Assembly: GCF_045866565.1 (NCBI RefSeq)
Contig: NZ_BAAFZV010000002.1
Location: 248,001 to 312,000 of the forward strand
DNA: 64,000 nt
Reading direction: 5' to 3'
From: Cognatilysobacter claricitrinus
GTDB lineage: Bacteria; Pseudomonadota; Gammaproteobacteria; Xanthomonadales; Xanthomonadaceae
Shown: piece by piece, positions 9,288 to 17,519 of the stretch
Position numbering within the stretch: position 1 is the stretch's first letter
Layout: each line of letters opens with the position of its first letter
Position numbers and translations under genes: made by a program
Notes under the pieces: generated by a model
What the model was told of the DNA's origin: nothing
The model's database searches: none
The model's input: only the letters and a program-made list of their open reading frames with translations

Positions 9288-9361
9288 GGTCGCCCTGTTC
9301 ACGTTTCGCCTCGCTTCACGCATGCTGCGGCACGATCGCCTCAACCGACTGGAGAACTCCC

Positions 9362-9988
9362 ATGCGTCGCTGGATGATGCTCACGCCTTTTGCCGTCGCG
9401 CTCACCGCGTGCGTGACGATCAACGTCTACTTCCCCGCCGCCGAGGCGCGTGAAGCGGCGAAGCAGTTCGTGGAGAAGGTGATCGCGGATCCGAACGCGA
9501 AGCCGGTCGAGCCGATAAAGCCGGGCGGTGGCAGCGCGTCGATCGACACCCCGTGGAGCGAACGCGCCGCGTCGCAGCTGGCGCGCGTCGACTTCGCTTC
9601 GCTGGTGGGCATCGGCAGCGCGCAGGCGCAGGGCCAGCCGGACATCACGATCAAGACGCCGGCCATCCAGGCGATCCAGTCGCGCATGGAGCAGCGTTTC
9701 GACGGCCAGCTACGTGCGGGTTTCGAGGCAGGCGCGCTCGGGTTCACGTCCGATGGCATGGTCACCGTGCGTGACGCGTCCAAGCTCGCGTTGCCGGACC
9801 GCGTCGCGATGAACAAGGCCGTGGCCGACGACAACCGCGACCGCGCGGCGGTGTACCGCGAGATCGCCGTCGCCAACGGCCACCCCGAATGGGAACCGCG
9901 CATCCGCGAGGTGTTCGCGAAGCAATGGATCGACAGCGCCCGCAGCGGCTGGTGGTACCAGAGCGGCGGCGCCTGGAAGCAGAAATAA
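9362..9988 (+). CDS. YdbL-type (DUF1318) lipoprotein with YnbE-like N-terminus
   Basis: This 208-residue protein starts with a lipoprotein signal (lipobox LTAC, Cys17) immediately followed by VTINVYFP, reminiscent of the small lipoprotein YnbE. The C-terminal domain (about residues 150-208) resembles E. coli YdbL: a helix with DNRDRAAVYREIA and an ending of the type GWWYQSGGAWKQK. In E. coli, YnbE and YdbL are separate small proteins encoded after ydbH. Here one lipoprotein appears to carry both features, joined by about 100 residues that include a basic helix. The ATG at 9362 has GGAG eight bases upstream. It follows the YdbH-like gene by 74 bp on the same strand. Partnership with the YdbH-like protein is inferred from gene order. 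Confidence 0.75.
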   Translation: MRRWMMLTPFAVALTACVTINVYFPAAEAREAAKQFVEKVIADPNAKPVEPIKPGGGSASIDTPWSERAASQLARVDFASLVGIGSAQAQGQPDITIKTPAIQAIQSRMEQRFDGQLRAGFEAGALGFTSDGMVTVRDASKLALPDRVAMNKAVADDNRDRAAVYREIAVANGHPEWEPRIREVFAKQWIDSARSGWWYQSGGAWKQK

Positions 9989-9999
9989 CGGTTTGAAGA

Positions 10000-10051
10000 G
10001 GCGCCCCGGGGGCGCCGAACGGCGGCCCGCTTTGGCGGGCCGTCGCCTTTT
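10000..10051 (+). terminator. Double-hairpin intrinsic terminator
   Basis: A perfect 8-bp GC palindrome hairpin (10000-10016) is followed by a second stem (10021-10030 with 10035-10044) and TTTT at 10048-10051. It ends the transcript of the YdbH/YdbL pair. Confidence 0.75.
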
Positions 10052-10120
10052 GCGGAACCGGTTACGGGCGCGCCGGCGCTTTCTGGGACAATTCGCGGCT
10101 GTCTTCCCGTTGCTCACGCC

Positions 10121-11437
10121 GTGGCCCGTCTCGATCTCACTCCTTTTTCCGTCGATATCACCGACCTCACGCATGACGGGCGCGGTGTCGCGCGCCTGCC
10201 CGACGGCAAGGCCGTGTTCGTTGCCGGCGCGCTGCCGGGCGAGAAGGTCGTCGCCGTGCGCACCGGCAAGCACCGAACGTTCGACGAGGCCCGCACGGTC
10301 GAAGTGATCGACGCCGCAGGCGAGCGCGTCGATCCGCGCTGCCCGCACTTCGGCACCTGCGCGGGCTGCGCGCTGCAGCACTACGACGAGTCGAAGCAGA
10401 TCGTCGCCAAGCAGCGCGTATTGATGGAAAACCTCGAGCGCATCGGCCACGTCACGCCGAAGACCGTGTTCGAACCGCTGACGGACGCCGCCTGGGGCTA
10501 TCGCCGCAAGGGCCGGTTCTCGGTGCGCCGCGTCGAGAAGAAGGACAAGACGCTGGTCGGCTTCCGCGAAACCGATCCGCGCTTCGTCGCCGACATCGCC
10601 GAATGCCACACCGTCATCCCCGAGATCGGTACGAAGATCGGCGCGCTGTCGGCGCTGGTCGACGGCATGGATGGCCGGCGCGACATTCCGCAGATCGAAT
10701 TCATCGCCGGCGACGACGCGATCGTGCTGACGTTCCGTCATCTCGCGCCGCTTTCCGACGGCGATCGCGCAAGACTGGCCGCATTCGGCCGCGAGCACGG
10801 GTTTGCGATCTACCTGCAACCGGGCGGGCTGGAGACCGTGCATTCGCTGGATGGTGCCGAGCCCAAGCTCGCGTTCCGACTCGACGAATGGAACGTCGAA
10901 CTGAACTTCCGGCCGCTGGATTTCATCCAGGTCAATGCGGGCCTCAACCATCGCATGATCCAGCGCACGATCGAGTTGCTGGACCCGCGGGCGGACGAGC
11001 GCGTGCTCGACCTGTTCGCCGGTCTCGGCAATTTCACCCTGCCGCTGTCGCGTTACGCGCGGGAAGTGGTGGGTGTCGAAGGCGACGCCGGCCTGGTGCG
11101 CCGCGCGCGCGACAACATCACGCACAACGGCATCGCCAATGTCGAGTTCCACGCGGCCGACCTCGCGAAGGATCTTTCCGGCGAACCGTGGATGCGCGAG
11201 TCGTTCGACAAGTTGCTGCTCGACCCGCCGCGTTCGGGCGCCGATTTCGTGCTGGCACACCTGCCGCTCAAGCAATTCAAGCGGATTGTCTACGTCAGCT
11301 GCCATCCGGCATCGCTGGCGCGCGATGCGGGTTTTCTCGTCAACGAGAAGGGCTGGGTGCTGAAGGCCGCAGGCGTGATGGACATGTTTCCGCATACGGC
11401 GCACGTCGAGTCGATTGCGGTGTTCGAGAAGAAGTAA
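10121..11437 (+). CDS. rlmD: 23S rRNA (uracil-1939) C5-methyltransferase RlmD
   Basis: RlmD (formerly RumA) uses S-adenosylmethionine to methylate U1939 of 23S rRNA. The 438-residue protein starts with a TRAM-like beta-barrel (residues 8-65). Four cysteines follow for the iron-sulfur cluster: Cys74, Cys80 and Cys83 in CPHFGTCAGC, and Cys162 in ECHTV. The methyltransferase core has VLDLFAGLGNFTLPLS for SAM binding and LLLDPPRSG. The nucleophile Cys394 lies in YVSCHPASLARD. All key residues are intact. The start is a GTG at 10121; a GACAAT element about 30 bases upstream could be its -10 box. It is a single gene between two terminator-like hairpins. Confidence 0.95.
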   Translation: MARLDLTPFSVDITDLTHDGRGVARLPDGKAVFVAGALPGEKVVAVRTGKHRTFDEARTVEVIDAAGERVDPRCPHFGTCAGCALQHYDESKQIVAKQRVLMENLERIGHVTPKTVFEPLTDAAWGYRRKGRFSVRRVEKKDKTLVGFRETDPRFVADIAECHTVIPEIGTKIGALSALVDGMDGRRDIPQIEFIAGDDAIVLTFRHLAPLSDGDRARLAAFGREHGFAIYLQPGGLETVHSLDGAEPKLAFRLDEWNVELNFRPLDFIQVNAGLNHRMIQRTIELLDPRADERVLDLFAGLGNFTLPLSRYAREVVGVEGDAGLVRRARDNITHNGIANVEFHAADLAKDLSGEPWMRESFDKLLLDPPRSGADFVLAHLPLKQFKRIVYVSCHPASLARDAGFLVNEKGWVLKAAGVMDMFPHTAHVESIAVFEKK

Positions 11438-11710
11438 CTTGCGCCGCTGTGCGTTGCTGCAGTTCGGGGTCGTAGGCGACGTGATTGGCGATGCTTCGGC
11501 TTGCACTCCGACAGCTGAGCCAATCGTTAGGACCGCGAAGCGGCGGCCATCGACGGCCGTCGCCCTTCGCGTCTCACAATCGATCTCCGCGCTCGAAGCA
11601 ACGCAAAGCCGCTGAACGCCCGACGCGCGGGATCGGTTTCGAGACGTCACGTCGCCCGCGCAGTCGACACCGCTTAAGGTAGTCGACCCCGGTCGTCGGC
11701 CAGCCATCCC
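11438..11710. other. Intergenic region with one stable hairpin
   Basis: This 273-bp gap between rlmD and the CYTH gene has no convincing ORF. It holds a hairpin at 11540-11563 (9-bp stem with one G-T pair, loop ATCGAC, flanked by CGAA and TTCG). The hairpin may stabilise or end the rlmD transcript, but no T tract follows. Confidence 0.4.
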
Positions 11711-12196
11711 ATGCCCCTCGAAATCGAACGCAAATTCCTCGTCACCTCCGACGCCTGGCGCGTTCAGGCCTCGAAGCGCGTCGAGATGGCGCAGGCCTAC
11801 CTCAACGACCTCGCCACGCTCGACGCCGGCGCCATGAACGTGTCGGTGCGCGTGCGTATCCAGGGCGACGAGGCGTTCCTCAACATGAAGTCGCGCGAGC
11901 TGGGCACGACGCGGCAGGAGTTCGACTACCCGATCCCGGTCGACGATGCCCGCGCGCTGCTGAAGCTCGCCGTCGGCGGGAAGATCGAGAAGGTCCGCCA
12001 CTACGTCGAAGTCGGCGGCCGCACGTTCGAGGTCGATGAGTTCCTGGGCGACAACGCCGGCCTCGTCGTCGCCGAGCTCGAGCTGGACGACGCCGATGCC
12101 GCCTACGAGCGACCGGGCTGGCTGGGCGAGGAAGTGACCGACCAGCCGCGCTACTACAACCTCGCGCTCGCCAGCCGGCCGTATTCCACCTGGTAG
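11711..12196 (+). CDS. CYTH-domain triphosphate tunnel metalloenzyme
   Basis: This 161-residue protein belongs to the CYTH superfamily, whose members bind triphosphate substrates in a beta-barrel tunnel with divalent metal. The diagnostic EIERKFL motif is at residues 4-10. It is followed by the alternating basic and acidic strands VRVRIQGDEAFLNMKS, FEVDEFLG and VVAELEL that line the tunnel. Known bacterial relatives are inorganic triphosphatases and class IV adenylate cyclases. Sequence alone does not separate these, but short single-domain CYTH proteins of this length are most often phosphatases. It is a single gene, 69 bp before nagZ on the same strand. Confidence 0.88.
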   Translation: MPLEIERKFLVTSDAWRVQASKRVEMAQAYLNDLATLDAGAMNVSVRVRIQGDEAFLNMKSRELGTTRQEFDYPIPVDDARALLKLAVGGKIEKVRHYVEVGGRTFEVDEFLGDNAGLVVAELELDDADAAYERPGWLGEEVTDQPRYYNLALASRPYSTW

Positions 12197-12265
12197 GCCG
12201 CCGCTGCGCGTCGACGCCGTCCGGGGCACAATGCCGGCCCGAATCGAAAACCGGAGTGTTGCGAC

Positions 12266-13261
12266 ATGCTCGTAATCGGCGTGGCCGGCACCGAACTCAC
12301 CGCGCAGGAACGCGACTGGCTGCAGCACGATGCCTGCGGTGGCGTGATCCTCTTCAGCCGCAACTTCGCGTCCAAGCAGCAGGTTGCGGAACTCAGCCAG
12401 GCGATCCGCGAAGCCACGACGCGCCCGCAACTGGTGTGCGTCGACCAGGAAGGCGGCCGCGTGCAGCGCTTCCGCGACGGCTACACCGCGTTCCCGCCGC
12501 TGGAAAAATTCGATGCGCTGTATCGCAGCGACCGCGACGCGGCGCTCAAGCTCGCGACCGAACACGCATGGCTGATGGCCAGCGAAGTGCGCGCGACCGG
12601 CGTCGACCTCAGCTTCGCGCCGGTGGTCGACCTTGGCCGCGGTAACCGTGCGATCGGTGACCGCGCATTCTCGGCCGACCCGAACGTGATCGCCGAATTC
12701 ACCCGCGCCTACGTCGCCGGCATGCATGCCGCCGACATGGCGGCCACGCTCAAGCACTTCCCCGGTCACGGCTCGGTGCTGGAAGACACGCATTTCGACG
12801 ACGCCGTCGATCCGCGCCCGCTCGAGGAAATCCGCGCGCTCGACCTCGTGCCGTTCGTGGCGGGCATCGAAGCAGGCGCCGACGCGGTGATGATGGCGCA
12901 CGTCAAGTATCCGGCCGTCGATCCCGACCCGGCCGGCTATTCGAAGCGCTGGATCGAGGACATCCTGCGCAAGGAAATGGGTTTCCGCGGCGTCGTGTTC
13001 TCCGACGACATCGGCATGGCGGCCGCGTTCTCCGCGGGCGGCATCAAGGCGCGCATTGACGCGCATCTGGATGCCGGTTGCGACGTCGTGCTCGTCTGCC
13101 ATCCCGAACTCGTGCCGGAATCGCTCGCCGCGGTTGAAGGCCGCACGCTCAACACGGCGGCGATGGCGTCGCTGATCGGTCGCGGCCCGTTCGGTTGGCG
13201 CGAACTGCTCGCCGACGAGCGCTACGACGCCACCAGGCAGCGCATCGAAGGCCTCGCCTGA
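12266..13261 (+). CDS. nagZ: Beta-N-acetylhexosaminidase NagZ
   Basis: NagZ is a cytosolic glycoside hydrolase family 3 enzyme that removes N-acetylglucosamine from anhydro-muropeptides during peptidoglycan recycling. The 331-residue protein has normal length. The family signature KHFPGHG is at residues 163-169, with the catalytic histidine loop reaching His176 in EDTH. The nucleophile aspartate lies in the FSDD motif at about 245-248. No signal peptide is present, as expected. In many bacteria NagZ activity generates the inducer of ampC beta-lactamase. The stop is followed after a single base by the hpt start, so both genes and perhaps the phosphorylase gene form one operon. Confidence 0.95.
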   Translation: MLVIGVAGTELTAQERDWLQHDACGGVILFSRNFASKQQVAELSQAIREATTRPQLVCVDQEGGRVQRFRDGYTAFPPLEKFDALYRSDRDAALKLATEHAWLMASEVRATGVDLSFAPVVDLGRGNRAIGDRAFSADPNVIAEFTRAYVAGMHAADMAATLKHFPGHGSVLEDTHFDDAVDPRPLEEIRALDLVPFVAGIEAGADAVMMAHVKYPAVDPDPAGYSKRWIEDILRKEMGFRGVVFSDDIGMAAAFSAGGIKARIDAHLDAGCDVVLVCHPELVPESLAAVEGRTLNTAAMASLIGRGPFGWRELLADERYDATRQRIEGLA

Positions 13262-13262
13262 C

Positions 13263-13832
13263 ATGGCGCGCGACCTTGCCTGGGCGCTGGCCAACAGCGA
13301 CGTCATCCACGATCGCACTGCGCTCGAGGCGGCGATCGCGCGGATGGCGCAGCCGATCGCGCGCGACTTCGCCGGCAGCGTGCCGGTCTACCTCACGGTG
13401 ATGCACGGCGGCCTGCCGTTCGCGGGCCGGCTGGCCATGGAAGTCGGCGCGCTGGGTGTCGACTTCGAGTTCGACTACCTGCACGCCACGCGCTATCGCG
13501 GCGCGACGAGCGGCGGCGACCTGACATGGAAGCATCGTCCCGCGACGCCGCTTGCGGGCCGTCGCGTTCTGCTCGCCGACGACATCCTCGACGAAGGCCA
13601 CACGCTGCGCGCGATCGTGCAATGGTGCCGCGAGGAAGGCGCCGTCGACATACGCATCGCCGCACTCGCGGTGAAGCGACACGACCGTTGCGTCGAAGGC
13701 GTGCGCGCGGACTATTTCGGCGTCGACGTGCCGGATCGTTACGTCTTCGGATACGGCATGGATTTCCAGGAACAGGGCCGCAACCTGCCGGCGATCCACG
13801 CGCTGACCGACGAGGCGCTCAAGGCACTCTGA
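13263..13832 (+). CDS. hpt: Hypoxanthine-guanine phosphoribosyltransferase
   Basis: This 189-residue purine salvage enzyme converts hypoxanthine or guanine plus PRPP to IMP or GMP. The PRPP-binding loop is VLLADDILDEGHT at about residues 100-112. The first loop region MHGGLPFAGRL and the flexible-loop RYRGATSG are also present. The C-terminal VDVPDRYVFGYGMD segment is typical for the base-binding part of the family. It begins one base after the nagZ stop and lies 41 bp before the methylthio-purine phosphorylase. That order fits salvage of hypoxanthine released by that phosphorylase (inference). Confidence 0.93.
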   Translation: MARDLAWALANSDVIHDRTALEAAIARMAQPIARDFAGSVPVYLTVMHGGLPFAGRLAMEVGALGVDFEFDYLHATRYRGATSGGDLTWKHRPATPLAGRRVLLADDILDEGHTLRAIVQWCREEGAVDIRIAALAVKRHDRCVEGVRADYFGVDVPDRYVFGYGMDFQEQGRNLPAIHALTDEALKAL

Positions 13833-13873
13833 CGCGACACCGTTTACGCACCACGACTTCGCACGGACACGAC

Positions 13874-14644
13874 ATGAGCGACATCGCACTCGCCGTCATC
13901 GGCGGCACCGGGCTGTATCGACTCGCCGAACTGCACGACGTCGAGTCGTACGAACCCGATACGCGCTTCGGGCGCGCGTCCGGGCCGGTGCGCGTCGGCA
14001 CGATGGCGGGCCATCGCGTCGCGTTCCTCGCGCGGCACGGCGAAGGACATTCGGTGCCGCCACACCTCGTCAATTACCGCGCGAACCTCGCGGCGCTGGA
14101 GGCGGTCGGTGCCCGGCGCGTGCTCGCGCTCAACACGGTGGGCGGGATCACCGAGCGCTTCGGACCGCGCGTACTCGCGTGCCCGGACCAGTTGATCGAC
14201 TACACCTGGGGCCGCGTCTCGACCATCTGCGAAGAGCCGGGTACCGAGGTCGTGCACGTGGACTTCGGCGAGCCGTACACACCGTCGCTGCGCAACGCAG
14301 TGCTGGCGGCAGCGCAGGACGCGGGCGTGCCGCTGGTCGACGGCGGTTGCTACGGCGCCACGCAGGGCCCGCGCCTGGAAACGCGCGCCGAGATCGCGCG
14401 CATGCGCCGCGACGGCTGCGACCTCGTCGGCATGACCGGCATGCCCGAAGCCGGCCTCGCGCGGGAAATGGAACTCGACTACGCGTGCCTGGCGATCATC
14501 GCCAACTGGGCCGCGGGCGCGGGTCCGCAGGTGGACGAGGTGATCACCCTGCAGGACGTGCTGGACAACGTCGCCGCCGCGTCGGCGCACCTGCCCGCAC
14601 TGCTCGGCGCGCTGCTCGACCGCATGTCCGAAGCTGCCCGCTAG
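13874..14644 (+). CDS. mtnP: S-methyl-5'-thioadenosine/thioinosine phosphorylase
   Basis: This 256-residue enzyme of the purine nucleoside phosphorylase family cleaves a methylthio-nucleoside with phosphate. The phosphate-binding GGTGL is at residues 10-14 and the ARHGEGHSVPPHLVNYRAN block at about 53-71. The MTGMPEAGLAREMEL segment near residue 190 is typical of MTAP-like enzymes. In Pseudomonas aeruginosa the related enzyme prefers methylthioinosine, made by a deaminase (established). Here a candidate deaminase is encoded at 49405 and Hpt lies directly upstream, so methylthioinosine is the more likely substrate. Sequence alone does not prove it. The ATG at 13874 follows the weak motif GGACACGAC; longer frames run through hpt and are shadows. 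Confidence 0.88.
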   Translation: MSDIALAVIGGTGLYRLAELHDVESYEPDTRFGRASGPVRVGTMAGHRVAFLARHGEGHSVPPHLVNYRANLAALEAVGARRVLALNTVGGITERFGPRVLACPDQLIDYTWGRVSTICEEPGTEVVHVDFGEPYTPSLRNAVLAAAQDAGVPLVDGGCYGATQGPRLETRAEIARMRRDGCDLVGMTGMPEAGLAREMELDYACLAIIANWAAGAGPQVDEVITLQDVLDNVAAASAHLPALLGALLDRMSEAAR

Positions 14645-14649
14645 GACGA

Positions 14650-14678
14650 TTGTCAACCGGCTGCAGCGTTTGCATACT
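14650..14678 (+). promoter_or_regulatory. Predicted promoter of the cold-shock gene
   Basis: TTGTCA (14650-14655) and CATACT (14673-14678) are separated by 17 bp and match sigma-70 boxes in 5 and 4 of 6 positions. The expected start near 14685 would give a 5' leader of about 65 bases. Confidence 0.5.
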
Positions 14679-14749
14679 CGGCCGCGCGGCTGCGACCCGT
14701 ACGGGCCACCGCGGCGCGCCAACGCTCACAGCATGAGGTCATCAAGGAT

Positions 14750-14953
14750 ATGCAGTACGGCACCGTGAAATGGTTCAACGATGCGAAGGGATTCGGTTTC
14801 ATTTCGCCTGAAGACGGAACTGCGGATGTGTTCGTGCACTACTCGGCGATCAATTCCAAGGGTTTCCGCAGTCTCCAGGAAGGACAGCGCGTGTCTTACG
14901 AGGTCACTCAGGGCCCCAAGGGCATGCAAGCTTCGGGCGTCGTTCCGACCTGA
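14750..14953 (+). CDS. Cold-shock domain protein
   Basis: This 67-residue single-domain protein is a CspA-family RNA chaperone that melts mRNA structure. RNP1 is KGFGFI (residues 13-18) and RNP2 is VFVHY (27-31). The surrounding YGTVKWFNDAK and the GPKGMQA ending are also typical. AAGGA lies close before the ATG. A sigma-70-like promoter and a 65-base leader precede it, and a strong terminator follows at 14978. It is therefore a monocistronic unit. Which Csp paralogue this is cannot be told from one copy. Confidence 0.96.
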   Translation: MQYGTVKWFNDAKGFGFISPEDGTADVFVHYSAINSKGFRSLQEGQRVSYEVTQGPKGMQASGVVPT

Positions 14954-14977
14954 CGGTTTGCTGCGTACCGTTTCCCG

Positions 14978-15004
14978 AGGCCCCGCTCCGGCGGGGCCTT
15001 TTTA
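14978..15004 (+). terminator. Intrinsic terminator after the cold-shock gene
   Basis: A perfect 9-bp stem (14978-14986 with 14991-14999, loop TCCG) is followed by five T residues, 25 bases behind the stop codon. Confidence 0.9.
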
Positions 15005-15156
15005 TTGCGCGCGTCCCGAGCATGTCGTGGCGTGGTCATACGGCGACCGGCGGACCAAGGCGCCGGGCCTTCGCGCGCCCGCAATCGCGAAGCGCGCGGT
15101 TTCGGCAGCCCGCGTACGTGTGGATGCGCGGCGACGCCGCCGCGATGCGACGCCGC

Positions 15157-16926
15157 TCAGTCGATGAACTGCAGCCGTGCGAGTTCGGCGTACAGCCCGC
15201 CCTGCGCCATCAGGTCGGCATGCGTGCCTTCCGCGACGATGCGGCCTGCATCCATCACCACGATGCGATCCGCCTTCAGCACGGTGGCCAGTCGGTGCGC
15301 GACGACCAGCGTCGTGCGGCCTTCCATGAGTTCGTCGAGCGCGGCCTGCACCGCGGCTTCGCTCTGGGCGTCGAGCGCGCTGGTGGCTTCATCGAGCAGC
15401 AGGATCGGCGCGTCGCGCAGCACCGCGCGGGCGATCGCGATGCGCTGCTGCTGGCCGCCGGACAGGCGTGCGCCGCGTTCGCCGACCGTGGTGTCGAGGC
15501 CCTGCGGCAATGCATGCACGAAGTCGGCGGCGTGCGCGGCAGTGAGCGCGCGTTCGATCGCGGCGTCGTCGGCGTCGAGTCGGCCGTAGCGCACGTTCTC
15601 GCGCACGCTCGTCGCAAACAGCGTCGGGTGCTGCGCGACCAGCGCGATCGCGCTGCGCAGGTCGGTTGGATCGACGGTGTTGATCGCCGTGCCGTCGATG
15701 CGGATGGCGCCCGCAGTGACGTCATGGAAGCGCATCAGCAGCGAGAAGACCGTGCTCTTGCCGGCGCCGGATGGACCGACCAGCGCGACGGTTTCACCGG
15801 GACGCACGCGCAGGCTGAAGTCGCGCAGCACGTCGCGCGTGGGCTCGGCCGGGTAGGCGAAGCGCACGTTGTCGAATTCAATGCCGCCGGTCACCGGTGC
15901 AGGCAGCGCCCGCGGCGATGCGGGCGCGGTGACGTTCGGCGTTTCCTGCAGCAGTTCGGCGATGCGTCCCATGCCGCCGGTGGCGCGTTGCAGCTCGTTC
16001 CAGACTTCGGCGAGCGCACCGACCGAACCGCCGCCGACCACGGCGTACAACAGGAACTGCAGCAACGTGCCGGCGGTCATGCGATGCGCGAGCACGTCGT
16101 GCGCGCCGAGCCACAGCACCATCACGATCGCGCCGAACACGAGCGAGATGGCGACAGCGGTGACGAGCGACTGTGCACCGATGCGCTTGCGCGCCACCGC
16201 GACCGCGGCGCGCACGGCGTCGCCGAAGCGGTGGCGTTCGTACGATTCGCGTGCATGTGCACGCACGGTCGCGACCGCACCCAACGTCTCCGCGGCGATG
16301 GCGTTCGCGTCGGCCACGCGGTCCTGGCTCGTGCGCGCAATTTTCCGCAGTCGCCGTGCGCCGATCACGATGGGCGCGACGGCGAGCGGAATACCGATCA
16401 ACGCGTACGAGGCCAAACGCGGGCTGGTCGCAAACAGCATCACCAGGCTGCCGACCACGGTCACCGCGCTGCGCAGCGCGATCGACATCGTCGACGCGAC
16501 GAGGCTGCGCAGCAGTTCGGTATCTGCGCTGAGCCGCGACACCAGCTCGCCCGATCGCGTGCGGTCGTGGAACGCGGCGTCGAGCCCCAGCAGGTGCGCA
16601 TAGAGCTGGTCGCGCAGGTCGGCGACCACGCGCTCGCCAAGCAGCGACACGAAGAAGAACCTCGCGGCGGTGAAGAGTGCGAGCAGCAGCACGACGCCGC
16701 CCAGCGGCAGGAAGGCGACGTTGATCGCGTGCGACGTGCCGTTGGCGAAGCCGTGGTCGATCACGCGGCGGAACGCGACCGGGAGTGCGAGCGTCGCGGC
16801 CGACGAGATGCCCAGCGCAACCAGCCAGCTGACCAGCAGCGGGCGATGGCGCTGCACGAAGGGCCACAGCATGCGCAGGCCAGCGAGGCGCGAAGCGGGG
16901 GAGGCGCCGGCGGGGGCGTCAGGCAT
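15157..16926 (-). CDS. ABC exporter with fused membrane and ATPase domains
   Basis: This 589-residue protein is a type IV (MsbA-like) half-size exporter with one membrane domain and one nucleotide-binding domain, expected to act as a homodimer in the inner membrane. Six membrane helices lie within residues 28-300. Walker A is GPSGAGKST (384-392), the signature is LSGGQQQR (488-495) and Walker B is ILLLDEAT (508-515). The substrate is unknown: lipid, peptide or drug export are all possible, and it is unlikely to be the essential MsbA without its usual lpxK neighbour. Its start overlaps the end of the yigZ gene by 8 bp. That places it last in the sigma factor, anti-sigma, YigZ, exporter operon. 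Confidence 0.9.
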   Translation of the reverse strand: MPDAPAGASPASRLAGLRMLWPFVQRHRPLLVSWLVALGISSAATLALPVAFRRVIDHGFANGTSHAINVAFLPLGGVVLLLALFTAARFFFVSLLGERVVADLRDQLYAHLLGLDAAFHDRTRSGELVSRLSADTELLRSLVASTMSIALRSAVTVVGSLVMLFATSPRLASYALIGIPLAVAPIVIGARRLRKIARTSQDRVADANAIAAETLGAVATVRAHARESYERHRFGDAVRAAVAVARKRIGAQSLVTAVAISLVFGAIVMVLWLGAHDVLAHRMTAGTLLQFLLYAVVGGGSVGALAEVWNELQRATGGMGRIAELLQETPNVTAPASPRALPAPVTGGIEFDNVRFAYPAEPTRDVLRDFSLRVRPGETVALVGPSGAGKSTVFSLLMRFHDVTAGAIRIDGTAINTVDPTDLRSAIALVAQHPTLFATSVRENVRYGRLDADDAAIERALTAAHAADFVHALPQGLDTTVGERGARLSGGQQQRIAIARAVLRDAPILLLDEATSALDAQSEAAVQAALDELMEGRTTLVVAHRLATVLKADRIVVMDAGRIVAEGTHADLMAQGGLYAELARLQFID

Positions 16927-17512
16927 CGGAGGAGGTTTCCAGCAGGCGGACCCGGTCCCGGGTGGCGTCGCGCAGGTGCGCTTTCAAGGTGTGCGCGCGA
17001 TCGGCGGGCAGGCGGACGACGAGTTCGACACCGTCGCCATCGAAATGTTCGTCGAGACGTTCGACGCCGGCTGCGGACAGTACCGCGTGCACGGCGCCGG
17101 TGTCCGCGAAGGCGAAGCGCAGCCGCAGCATCGCGTTCTCGATGCGCGCGATCTTTTCGGCAAGCCGGAGGCATTCGGCCGCGCAGCCGCCGTAGGCGCG
17201 TACCAGCCCGCCGGCGCCGAGCTTGATGCCGCCGTACCAGCGCGTCACCACGGCGACGACGCCATCCACGCGCTGGCCATCGATGGCCGCGAGGATTGGA
17301 CGCCCCGCGGTGCCGGACGGTTCGCCGTCGTCGCTGCAGCGGTAGTCCTGGCCGATGCGATACGCCCAGCAGTTGTGCGTGGCCGCGGCGTCGCGCACCT
17401 GCGCGAGGAAGGCGAGCGCATCGGTCGGCGACGCCACCGGCGCGGCGTGCGCGACGAACCGGCTGTGCTTGATCTCGAGCGTGGCCGACGCGGGGCCGGC
17501 GAGGGTCAGCAT
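16919..17512 (-). CDS. YigZ/IMPACT family protein
   Basis: This 197-residue protein matches the YigZ family, related to eukaryotic IMPACT, whose biochemical role is unsettled (a link to translation regulation is suggested). The family core is clear: IKHSRFVAHAAPV near the start, then AYRIGQDYRCSDDGEPSGTAGRPI, and then VVTRWYGGIKLGAGGLVRAYG. A C-terminal ferredoxin-like domain follows (about residues 135-195). The ATG at 17512 gives the normal N-terminus. It follows the upstream gene by 7 bp and overlaps the exporter start by 8 bp, so it is translationally coupled on both sides. Nothing links its function obviously to the sigma factor. Confidence 0.9.
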   Translation of the reverse strand: MLTLAGPASATLEIKHSRFVAHAAPVASPTDALAFLAQVRDAAATHNCWAYRIGQDYRCSDDGEPSGTAGRPILAAIDGQRVDGVVAVVTRWYGGIKLGAGGLVRAYGGCAAECLRLAEKIARIENAMLRLRFAFADTGAVHAVLSAAGVERLDEHFDGDGVELVVRLPADRAHTLKAHLRDATRDRVRLLETSSDA

Positions 17513-17519
17513 CGATGCG

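Noticed and set aside
9710..13318. 1202-codon open frame on the minus strand
   Set aside because: It lies antisense to rlmD, the CYTH gene and nagZ, has a His/Arg/Ala composition typical of shadow frames in GC-rich DNA, and shows no domain.
15157..16926. Exporter as MsbA itself
   Set aside because: MsbA is normally next to lpxK; here the neighbours are YigZ and a sigma factor, so only the family level is supported.
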